A stretch of 64,000 nt of DNA, taken from contig CM052354.1 of assembly GCA_028551475.1 (NCBI GenBank), positions 9,941,172 through 10,005,171 of the forward strand, read 5' to 3'. Under the pieces are notes generated by a model, which saw nothing but the letters and a program-made list of their open reading frames with translations, searched no databases and was not told where the DNA came from. The translations under genes were made by a program, and so were the position numbers. Origin of the DNA: Casuarina equisetifolia (Eukaryota; Streptophyta; Magnoliopsida; Fagales; Casuarinaceae). Below, in pieces: positions 46,401-57,367 of the stretch; positions within the stretch are counted from its first letter, which is position 1; each line of letters begins with the position of its first letter.

Positions 46401-48605
46401 GCTTTGAATAGATTCGGGTGTTCTTTTGTTGATTCAAGCACTATTAGTATTTATGTTCTGATGGATGACACTAGGCTAATTGTGCTCATACATATCTCCA
46501 AATTTACGTGAATCTCGAGTTGCTTTCACACGCAACGACTCTTATTAATTTATTTGAGTTAGTAGGACTCTGTTTTGGTCTTCACTAAAATCAATCATGT
46601 TACTTTTAAATTATGCATTGATATAACCAAAACAAATTAAAAATGATTGTCATATGCGACCAATTTCATTATGTACCTGCTTCACTTGTACCAATCGAAA
46701 AGGACAACAGAGGACAATAAAATTTGAAGGACTTAAAATGAAGACATAAAATAACAAAACCGTCGATATTTTAATGAAACCAATAAGTAGCTTTCACAGT
46801 AAACCAAAAAACAAAAAATAAAAACCTCCACCAACTCGGTGCTTCGTCCTTGAGCCGTGTGCTCTATTGCCCCATCCTCTTTTACTTTTCCTTGGAAGCC
46901 GCGCGAGTCCATAGCTCATTGATTTTTTTTTTCTTTCTCCAATAATTGATTATTGTATTATTTGTTTAGCTCTTACTCTTTACGGGAGTAAATAGAATAG
47001 GCCACATTGAAACATTTCATAATCTTTAATTGTCGACACTGTAACATTTCATAATCTTTAATTATCAATACATCCGCTTCCCGATTTGCTCGGCCATCGA
47101 TTCATTGGGTTCACCTTAATTCCAAAATTCATTCAAGAGTTGTAACGAAAAGACCTTAGCAATTAAGGTCTGCAACGAAAATACCCAAAAGGAAGCCGTG
47201 AAGTCTTGCGAAACGCAAGTCTCTGACACCAAAGAGATCTGTCAATTTGCATAAAGGAGAAGAAAGCAAAGGAGTTTCGGAGTCAACCATTTCTGTATAT
47301 ATAGAACATATAACATGTAAATGTTTATTTTTATATTTGGTTTTTTAATCATCTTTTATCCATAAATCATCATTGTTTTTCAATCCCGCATATACATGGA
47401 TTTTATCGTCCTTGTTACTAGAAATACTATCTTCTTGTTACACGAATTTTATCACTCCTGTCAGTAGTAATGCTATCTTCTTTCTGGTCCAGTAAAAACT
47501 GACTGCATTAGCGGTGACTTGGGAGGGTTGAGACTTAAGATCTGTTTCCGGGGACTTATGCACTCTGGGTGGCTGTAATTAGGATATGTACGCTGGATGA
47601 GTTATTTTTCATTTTCGGTTGTGGAGTTTAGGCGTTGAAAAGAGTTTTAAAAAGATTCCACTCTGATCTTGGTGGACTGCACATAATTAAGCAGCCAAAC
47701 AAATTTTATTCAAACATTATAACTAGTTGTGCTTATGAATAATTATAAATTGGTGTGAATCTCGAGTTGCTTTAAATTTGCTTAGATATAACCAAAACAA
47801 TTTTAAAAAGATTGCCATGTGTGAACAATTTCATTGTTACCTACTTTACTTTACTTCACTTGTACCCAACAAAAGGACAACATAGATAATAAACATTTTC
47901 CAACAATCATTTCCTAATCTAATCATCTGGGTTTTCTAGCGGTAAAAAAATATCATTTGCAACAGGTAGAATTTTGGGCTTTCTTCCGCTTATTGGGCTT
48001 TTTTTCTTTTGTTTTAGTTAAAAATATTTATTGACTGTTAATTCTGATCATTTAGATTTTAATATTCAACGATATTAAATATTCATCAGCCGACCCCTTA
48101 AATAAATAAATAATCGCAGTAAGTAGTATTGAACAAGGACTCCGATTTTAAGTTCAAATTAATCATGAACCAAAAACCATTTGATACTATTAATCGCTAA
48201 CTCATAGAGGGAGTTTGTAACCGGCTCCAATATGCTAAATCCGCTCTCAATGGTGAAAACAGAGCCAAGTTCTTCGGCGTGAAAGCCAGGAAGCTCTCAA
48301 GAAGCCATTGCTAGCCGAAGGGCTGGAACTCACCCTCTAAGTTTTCTTTATCCGGTAATTGAGCCTTTAAAAGTAGTGTTTCCTGCTTTCCGATCGTTTA
48401 ACTGCTTTAGTACAATCATGTTGTAATATGGACACCGCAACCCTTGGCAGCGTCAAGGGATCGACTGAGTCCAAAGCTTATATGCGTCCAACAATCATTT
48501 CCTAAGTCACTGTTTTCTAGCGGTAAAATTCTCATTTAGAATAGGTAGGTTATAGGGCTTACATCAAGGTTACTCAAAATTACGTAAAAGTATTTACTCC
48601 CCTTG
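43490..48605. repeat. ClpP block B continued and CNL 5'-flank-type repeats
   Basis: 43,490-46,030 matches 16,822-19,710, with the unidentified conserved patch at 43,560-43,750. 46,030-48,600 is like the 5' flanks at 25.2-26.7 and 51.3-53.1 kb, and itself contains that material twice (46.1-46.9 and 47.2-48.5 kb). An open stretch at about 46,300-46,440 (GAYALWAAVI..MLHFGCEVGAP) recurs in damaged form at 35.4, 47.55, 52.0 and 52.6 kb. I do not recognise it. Confidence 0.6.
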
Positions 48606-51312
48606 TGAAAGAAAAGTTAATTCGAATAAATCGATAGCTGAAATTTAAAATCTCCAAATTCAAACAAATCCTAATTTGGGATTTATAAACTTCACAATAA
48701 TTTAGAGAGGTATATAGATTCAAAAAATAAATTCAAAACTCTACATTTGAATTCAACAAATTTTCAAAAACTGAATTCAAAACTTTTCATTTGAATTCAA
48801 CAAACTTTCAAAAACTAAATTCATAATCGAAATGTAAAATTGTGGCAAACATGGGTAATGGGTCACTGTGGTAGATATGTCAAGATGATGTGGCGAACAC
48901 ATGGCACCTAATGTGTTTTGGGCTTCTAACATCCCCTGCAAGCTGAAGGGGCAATATGAACCATCAACTTGGATTGTAGAAGCTTGATGCGAGTAGATGA
49001 AAGACCTTTGGTGAAGACATCAATAGGTTGATCAATAGAGGAGATGAAGTGCACAGAGAGTTGACCATGAGTAATGCATTCATGAACCAAGTAAAAGTTG
49101 ATCTCCATGTGTTTTGTGCAAGCATGGAATATCGGATTACTAGTCAAGTATAAGGTTGGCAAGTTGTCGCACCAAAGAGTAGGTGGTTAAGGTGGTAAAG
49201 CACGTAGATCATGGAGAAGATATTTAAGCCACATGAGTTCAATGGTAGTTTCAACTAAGGATTTGTACTTAGCCTCAGTGCTATAGTGCACAATGGTGAG
49301 TTATTTCCAAGAGCTCCATGAGATCAAATTGCAACCCAAAAAGATGCAGAAGCCACCAACCAAGCGATGATCATCTTGATCACCAACCCAACCAGTATCT
49401 AAAAAGGCATGAAAGGACATAGAGGGGCTGCAAGTGAAGAAAACCCAAACGAGGAGTGGCTGTTAGATATCGAAGAATGCGCTTCATAGCTTGCCAATGT
49501 ATAGTAGTGGGATGATGCAAAAATTGACATGTAATATTCACCAAGTAGGCAATGTCAAGGCGTGTAAGGTGAGGTATTAAAAAGCCTTAACAATGCTGTA
49601 ATAAAGCATCGGATTGTCCAAAGGTTCCTTTGAATGAACAGAAAGGGGCTCATCAATGGTGCAAAGAGTAGAGATTCTCTTAGCATCACACATCTTGGCT
49701 CAGTTGAGGATGTCTAGAGTGAACTTGGCCTGATGATGAAGAAGACCATCAAAGGTAGGTTGTACCTTAACACTAAGGAAGTAATGAATTAGACTAAGAT
49801 CTTTAAAAGTAAATTCCTACTAAAGAGATTGCAACATAGTAGAAATGGGAGCTTGTGAGGAATCAATCAGGATGATGTCATCAACATAAATAAGCAACAC
49901 AATGTTATATGTCGAGGTGTGCATTGTAAATAGAGAAGTGTCAGCTAGAGAGATGATGAAACCAATAGAAACCAAAAAAGAGCTCAATTGTTAATACCAT
50001 GCATGAGGCACCTATTTAAGGCCATACAGTGAATGGTATAGGCGACAAACATGAGAGACGCAGGGGTCCATGAACCCTTTCCATGTAAACCACCTTTGAT
50101 AAATGTCCATGAATAAAAGCATTGAAAACATCCAGTTATTTGATCTGTCATCCACGGGAGTAAGCTAGTGCAAGAACAATGCGCATAGTGACTGGCTTAG
50201 CTACAAGACTGAAAGTTTCGTTGAAGTTGATACCTTCTATTTGATGAAAACCTTTGGCTATAAGACGAGCTTTATAATACTCTAGAGAACCATCTAACTA
50301 AAGTTTGATTTTGTATATCCATTTACAACCAATGGGACAAACACTATGAAAAGGGGGCACTAATTCCCAAGCACCATTGCATAGAAAAGTGGTATACTTT
50401 ACTACCATAGCCTCACACCAGTGAGAGTCACAAATTGCTTGGGTATAACATGTGGGTTCAGGAGAGGTAGGGGCAATAGCAATAAGGGCAAAGGTGTGCT
50501 GGTGGGTAAGGATACGTTTGGCAATGGTGCTAGTTTGGAGATGCGTTTGTAGGTGATGGCAAGGGTTGGGTGGTAGGGGAGGAGGTGGGGGATAGGGTGA
50601 GGGAGGATCTATGGGGGGAGAGGAGGGCTCTAGTGATGGAGAGATAGTAAGAGAACATATAGGTATGGGTAGAGGAATAGTTGGTATTGAAAGAGGAATG
50701 ATGGGTTTGAGCTTAGAAGCCAAGGGAAAGTTATGGTAAGGAAAAACGTCTTTATGAAAGATAGCATCAGGAGCGACGTAAATAAGCTAGGTGTCAAGAT
50801 AGTAGCAATGGTATCCACAGTAACCAAAAGGGTAACCAAGAAAGATACGAGCACAAGAAGGAGTAGAAAGTTTGTGTGTGGCATAAGGATGAAAATAGAA
50901 AAGACTTCACAATCAAATACCCAAAGGTGGGTAAGATAGGTGGGGTGTGGAAGGGGACTTGCCAAGGAGAGAGATTTTAAAGGACTATAGTAGGAGGGCG
51001 ATTAATGAGAAACACAGAGGTTTTGAGGGCAAAATCAAAACCAAGGAGGAATTGTAGCTTGTGTGAGAAGAGTGAGACCAATTTAGGTGTTTATGTTTAG
51101 CAACATCATTTTGAAAAGGTGAGTAAGGGCAAGAGACGCATCGATAAACACCATATTCAAAACTTTTTATTTGAATTCAATACACTTTTAAAAATTAAAT
51201 TCAAAACTAAATTCAAAATCAAAGCCTAAGGCTGACATGGTAGACAAGGGTCGTGGGTCATCATGGTAGATACATCAAGATGACGTGGTGGAGGTGTTTT
51301 GGGCTTCTAACA
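48606..51312 (-). mobile_element. Old Ty1/copia element, heavily decayed
   Basis: Flanked by the 5-bp duplication CCTTG (48,601-48,605 and 51,313-51,317). Both ends carry related LTR-like sequence ending GGGCTTCTAACA (left copy 48,606-48,931). Next to the left one is a purine tract on the minus strand. Inside, on the minus strand, are traces of integrase end, reverse transcriptase (start near 50,300: ELVPPF, GCKWIYKIKL) and RNase H (NPIFHACTKHMEI, near 49,130, then DVFTKGLSS). The LTR pieces differ by roughly 20% by eye, so it is several million years old. More than ten breaks; no function. Confidence 0.85.
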
Positions 51313-53107
51313 CCTTGTGTAAAAACAAAATAAACAACATATTATTCGAAAATATTTCTTAAGCGTTAGTTCTCATCATTTAAACTTTAATTTTCAAACT
51401 TGAAGCAAACCAGTTTTTTAAGTACATTAATAATCAAATTAAGTAGCATGGAATGAGACTCCTATGATCAAGTTTAGACGAAGGAAGTTTTTTGTACCAT
51501 CATCTGTATGGTGTTTCTGTTCTCAAAATGATCTTTTTTTTCTTTTGTTGGTGCAAGGAAATATTAGACAGTGTAAGTCCCATAAAAGCCCCATAATGAA
51601 GTTTAAATGAGAAGGGATTGAAATTCACCTTTTAAGCTTTCTTTCTTTCAATAATGCAGGCGTTAAAAGTACAATTTTCTGCTCCTTGTTTTCTTTAATT
51701 ACTTTGATGCAATCCATGACGTCATTTGGACGGCAGAGCCCTTGGCCACGTCGATGGACAGGCGGAATCCAAAGCTTATAATGTGTCTTTCTAGATGTTC
51801 TCGAATAAGAGTTTGAAAATTTCCAAGTTCAAGTTAGGTTTACGGTTGCGTAATTTGCAAGGCTTGTATTTTATACTTTATAAAGGGCTTACTGCAATAT
51901 TAAAATAAATGGAAAGACTATTTTTTCTTTTTAGTGAAGTTAACATAAAGAAAATGCTAAGAAATCTAGGTCAACAAAAACAATTATGGGGGCTAACTTC
52001 ATTGAAACCAAAGATCTTCGGAGTTATGCTTCAGTTCGGGGTGAGGTTGGGACACTGAAAAAAGTTTTAAATGCATGGCGGTTTTCTTTGGTTGATTGTG
52101 CGTCAATGAAATCTAATTGATTCAAACAGTACTAATATTTATGTTCTGATGAATACCACTACAGGCTAATTGTGCTCATACATAACTCCAAATTAACGTG
52201 AATCTCGAGTTGCTTTCACATGCAACGCCTCTCATTAATTTATTAAAGTCAGTACAACTACTCTTTTGGACTTCACAAAAATCAATCACGTTACTTTTAA
52301 ATTATGCATAGATGTCATGTGCGAACGACTTCAGTGGTACCTACTTCACTTATTCCAAGCGAAAAGGACAAAAAATTGCATATGGGAGAAGAAAGGGAAG
52401 AAGTCTCGGGGTCAACCATTTGATCTAGTCATTTTTTATCGACAAATCATCGATGTTCTTCAATCTGGCTTGTACACGAATTTTATCATCCCAGTTACGA
52501 GCAATACTATCTTCTTTCTACCGGATTTTATCACCCCTGTTACTAGCAAATACTGTCTTCTTTCTGGTCCAGCAAAAACTGGCTGTATTAGCGGTGGCTT
52601 GGAAGGGTTGAGACAGATCTGTTTCCTGGGACTTAAGCACTGTGGGTGGCTGTAATTAGGATATGTATGGTGGATGGGTCAGGTATGCTGATTGGTAAAC
52701 ATTTACAGTTGGAGTTATTTTTCATTTCAGGTGCGGGGTTGAGGTACGTAAAAGGGATTTGAAAGGATTCCAGTCTGATCTTAGTTGACTGTACATAATT
52801 AGGCAGCTAATCAAGTTAGATTGATTCAAACATTATAACTACTGTGGTTATAAATAATTATAAATTGGCGCGAATCTCGAGTTGCTTGCTTTAAATTATG
52901 CTTAGATGTAACCACAACAAATTAAAAAAGATTGGTTACCTACTTTACTGATACCCAAATACGCAACGAAAAGGACTTGAAAGGAAGACATAAAATAACA
53001 AAGCCGACGATATTTAATGAAACTAATAACTAGTTTTCACAGTTTTTTCTTTTGAAAAAAAAAAAAAACATCATGTCGTCCTGGAGCCGTGTGCTCATTG
53101 GTCCGTT
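51313..53107. repeat. CNL 5' flank, non-coding
   Basis: This continues the block interrupted by the old copia and matches 25.2-26.7 and 46-48.6 kb. It contains one copy of the 'CAATAATGCAGGCGTTAAAAG' block (51,640-51,785) and two copies of the GCACTGTGGGTGGCTG/CTTCAGTTCGGGGTGAGG block (52.0 and 52.6 kb). No gene is supported. Confidence 0.6.
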
Positions 53108-53562
53108 GAGTTTTCTCTTCTCCCAGAGGTTCTTTATGTCCATCTATGTCCATCTATGTCCATCTATGTCCATCTACGTTCATTGGTCCGTTGAGTTTTC
53201 TCTACTCCATCTACGTTGAGTTTTCTCTACTCCATCTACGTTCATTGGTCCGTGTTGAGTTTTCTCTACTCCATCTACGTTGAGTTTTCTCTACTCCATC
53301 TACGTTCATTGGTCCGTGTTGAGTTTTCTCTACTCCATCTACGTTCATTGGTCCGTGTTGAGTTTTCTCTACTCCATCTACGTTCATTGGTCCGTTGAGT
53401 TTTCTCTACTCCATCTACGTTCATTGGTCCGTGTTGAGTTTTATCTACTCCATCTACGTTCATTGGCCCGTTGAGTTTTCTCTACTCCATCTACGTTCAT
53501 TGGTCCGTTGAGTTTTCTCTACTCCATCTACGTTCATTGGTCCGTTGAGTTTTCTCTTCTTT
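53108..53562 (+). repeat. Minisatellite just upstream of the CNL gene
   Basis: About ten units in a row of the word TTGAGTTTTCTCTACTCCAT + CTACG, most followed by TTCATTGGTCC(GTG). There are two unit lengths: full units of 37-39 bp and short ones of 24-26 bp that lack TTCATTGGTCC. Before them is a small array of TATGTCCATC (about four units, 53,136-53,175). Single diverged copies flank the array (53,108 and 53,544). It ends about 150 bp before the start codon at 53,712 and so lies in the promoter or leader. The other CNL upstream region does not have it. Confidence 0.92.
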
Positions 53563-53711
53563 TCTTGGAAGCGGTGCGAATCTGATGTTCCCAGAGGTTC
53601 TTTACTCCATCTATGTTCATTGGTGAAGAAAGCAAAACACAAACTCATTTTGCTCTGCCGTTTGCAGTCACCTTTCAGTAGGTTTCCTTTGCTTTGCACC
53701 GGAAAAAACAC

Positions 53712-56700
53712 ATGGCAGAGATTGTAGGCCTCCTCTCTCCCTTGTTCGAAGTGATTTTCGAAAAGGTGTTAACTGGCGAGTTCAATGAGCTCTTCAGCGG
53801 ACGAAAACTCAACGAGGATCTCCTACGCAACTTGAAGATGGCATTGATCTCCGTGAATAAACTGGTGGAAGATGCGGAGGACAGGCAACTTGTGGAGACT
53901 TCAGTTCAAGGGTGGCTTGATGAGTTGAAAGATGCTGTGTATGATGCAGAGGACATGGTGGACAAGATTGCTACTAAAGCCTTGCAACGTAAGTTGGATG
54001 TTAAATTTGAAGGCACCATAAGTAAGGTACGACACTTCATCTCTGATTCTCTTAGGCCTTTTTCCAAGGAGATGGAGCCAAAGATAAACCAACTGCTTTG
54101 CAGACTAAAAGATCTAGCAGGACAGAAAAATGATTTAGGTCTGAAAGAAGTTGGTGAAGGAAAACCATTCGAAAGACGGTTCACAACTTCTTTGGTTGAA
54201 GAAGCAGATACTTTTGGTAGGGATGATGATAAAGAAAAAATAATAAAATTGTTGCTCCCGGATAGCACAAGTGACAATAAAAAAATGAGAGTAATTCCTA
54301 TAGTTGGCCCAGGAGGAATGGGCAAGACCACACTTGCTCAGCTTGTGTACAATGATAAGAGGGTGAAGGAGTATTTTGACCTTCAAGCCTGGGTATGTGT
54401 TTCGGGAGAATTTGATGTCCACATGGTTACAAAAAAAATTTTAGAAGAAGTAGGTTCGCCACCATCAGTTAACAGTGAGAGCCTAAATAAACTTCAACTT
54501 ACCCTGCGTGAGAAATTGGAGAAGAGGAAATTTTTAGTTGTTTTAGATGACACGTGGGACGAAAATCCTAATAACTGGGATCTCTTACGCATACCATTGA
54601 ATTCTGGGGCACAAGAAAGTGCAGTAATTGTAACCACCCGAAATGACAACGTTGCATCAATCATGCGCACGGTTCCAAGTCACCCTCTAAAAGGGTTGTC
54701 AGAAGATTATTCTTGGTTGTTGTTTGCCAAACATGCATTTGATGACAATAACTTTGATCGATGTCCAGAGCTGGAAGTTATAGGTAGAGAAATTGTGAAG
54801 AAGTGTGAAGGTTTTCCTTTGGCAGTTAAGGCAATTGGACGTCTTTTGCGGGGGAATTTAGAGGCAAATGAATGGAAGAAGATATTGGAAAGTAATGTAT
54901 GGGATTCACGGCCAGGAAAAATGGAAATTCATCCAAGTCTAAGATTAAGTTATAAATATCTTTCCGCAAACTTAAAGCGATGTTTTACTTATTGTTCAAT
55001 GTTTAAAGATTGTATTTTTCTTAAAGAGTATATAACATTATTATGGATGGGTGAGGGTTTGTTAGAAGAAACTACTAGCAAAACAATGGAAGAAGTTGGC
55101 CATGAGTGTTTCATTACTTTGGCATCCATGTCCTTCTTTGAAAAATTAAGCCAGGTTAAACCATTTTTAGGATTGAGGGACTTTGCCGGTGAGCTGACAG
55201 AATTAGTGCCACTTTTTGGAATGCATGACCTTTATAGTGACCTGGCAAGATCAATATCTGGGCAATTTGGCGGTAGATCAGTGGGTGGTCATTCTCTTCA
55301 AATTACAAAGAAGACTCGTCATTTGTTTTTGTTGGAAAGAGAATTTGTCAACATGAAGAAGTCTAAGGATGTGTATATGGCTAGGCGGCTGCGCACTTTC
55401 TTTATATCATTAAATAGAGAATTCGTTTGCATGACGAATGCAGCGCTACGTGATTTATTCCCTCTTATGACATGTCTACGAGTACTCTCCTTACATGCTT
55501 GCATAAATGTGACTGAGTTACCCAAATCAATTGGCAAAATGAAACATCTACGATACTTGGATCTTTCTAGGACTGGTATTACCAAGTTGGTTCATTCAAT
55601 ATGTAAGTTGTGTAATTTACAAACATTGAATTTGGCAGATTGTGTAAAGCTTACTGTATTACCAAAAGATGTGGGAAGGCTTATTAATTTACGTCATCTT
55701 AATATTGAGGGAACTAACATCAAGGAGATGCCAATAGATTTGGGTCAGTTACAATGTTTACAAACGCTACATAAATTTGCTATTAGCAAACATAATGGAG
55801 CTTGCATTCAGACATTGGGAAAACTTACAGATCTTCGAGGAATGCTTTCTATTTCAGAGCTTCAAAATGTTGTATCTCCCGTAGATGCTTTGAAAGCAAG
55901 ATTGAAAGATAAGAAGTACCTTAATGACTTGGCATTTCAATGGGATTCTCTAGATACTTCAGAAAGTCAAGAACATGTACTCTGCCATCTTGAGCCTCAT
56001 ACAGACTTGAAAAGTCTTGTCATTAACAACTATTGTGCTAAAAGTTTTCCAAGTTGGATTGGACATCACTCATTCTCTAAAATAATAAACCTTCGCCTAC
56101 AGAATTGTAAATACTGTTGTAGTTTACCACCACTTGGTCAACTATACTCTCTACAAAAACTTCAAATTGTTGGGTTAGAAGGAGTTATTAAAGTGGACTT
56201 AGAGTTTTATGGAAACATTTCTTTGTCAACTAAGCCATTTGAAGCACTAAAAATTCTTAAGTTTGAACACATGTTGAATTGGGAAGAATGGCTTTTTGGA
56301 GTGGGAAATGATGGTGGAGCTTTTCCACAACTTGAAGAGCTATATATTATATCTTGCCCTAAGCTAAGAGGAGGATTGCCTGCCCATCTTCCTTCTTTAG
56401 CCAAACTTGAGATCTTTCAATGTCAACAATTGGGGGCTTCACTCCCAAGGGGTATTGCTATTCGCGATCTGCAGTTAACTAGTTGTAACGAGGTTCAATT
56501 AAAGGAATTACCAAATGGACTGCTAAGGTTGAGAATCCACGGGTTTGACTCACTAGAATGCCTTGCAGAGGTAATGGTCAATTGCAGCAGCAGTCTTCAA
56601 GAGTTGAGTGTGGGGAATTGTCAGAAGCTAGAGCTCTCAGCCCACTTAGACTTTTCATCCCTTAAGACATTAAACTTGTACAATTGTGATTCCCTCCTGT

Positions 56701-57367
56701 CATTTCCATTAGATTTGTTCCCAAAGCTTTTCTCCATCGATATCCATGGTTGTAGGAACCTGAGATCTCTCACAATCTCAGAACAACATCCACGTGATTT
56801 AGCGATCAGTCAAATAAGAATCGCTGATTGCTCTAATCTTGTATCCTTTCCGGAACAGCAACTTTGTGTCCCAACCTTCAATTCTTTTTCATCATGCAAT
56901 GTCCAGAAATTAATTCGTTTCCCCACGTGGGCCGTCCATGCAATTTGAGTTGTATTCAGGTCAAGGATTGTGAGAAACTATTTGCCAACCGGAATGGATG
57001 GGGTTTGGCGGACCTGCCTTCTATTAGATATCTGGGAATCCATGTAAGATCAGAGGATGTGGTCTCCTTTCCAGAGCCAGGGTTGCTGCCTTCCAGTCTG
57101 CTGGGACTTTACCTTGGGGGATTTCAAAATCTGAAATCTTTGGACGAGGAAGGGCTTCAATACCTCGTCTCTCTTGAAGAATTGTGGCTCCAAGATTGTC
57201 CTAACCTCAAGTGCATGCCAGAAAACGAGTTGCCTGCCTCACTTTCTATTATTCAGATATGGAGATGTCCCTTGTTGAAGAAGCAGTTGCGGAGCAAGAA
57301 AGGAAAAAGACGGCGAAAGATACCTGACAACGTTGACTTATTTATTGATAATGAATATATTGGATGA
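53712..57367 (+). CDS. CC-NBS-LRR resistance protein (CNL, R13L/RPP13-like), one late frameshift
   Basis: Intronless immune-receptor gene. From ATG 53,712 (MAEIV, shared with the 26,720 copy) the frame is open to 56,948 (1078 aa). Domains: Rx-type coiled coil, residues 1 to about 130, with YDAEDMVDKIAT; NB-ARC with P-loop GPGGMGKTT (199-207), kinase-2 LVVLDDTW (275-282), RNBS-B VIVTTRN, GFPLA (367-371, usual GLPLA), RNBS-D CFTYCSMF, and MHD (504-506); then about 20 LRRs. A C run at 56,870-56,872 is one base shorter than in the sister copy (CCC against CCCC). The frame is lost after QQLCVP, and the family's last 140 residues (to FIDNEYIG, stop 57,365-57,367) lie in the next frame. The truncated product keeps the CC, the whole NB-ARC and most LRRs, so it may still work. 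An assembly error is equally possible. Acts in the cytoplasm as an effector sensor (family knowledge). Confidence 0.93.

Noticed and set aside
49900-50750. Proline-rich minus-strand open frame (PPSPYPPPPPLPP) as a wall-protein gene
   Set aside because: It lies within the old copia ruin and runs into reverse-transcriptase text (GCKWIYKIKL). It is the usual low-complexity stretch between integrase and reverse transcriptase.
53275-53463. Open frame on the minus strand with repeated NERRWSRENST-like text (and its plus-strand mirror)
   Set aside because: It is the minisatellite read as protein. The repeat makes long frames on both strands, and there is no sign of a gene.
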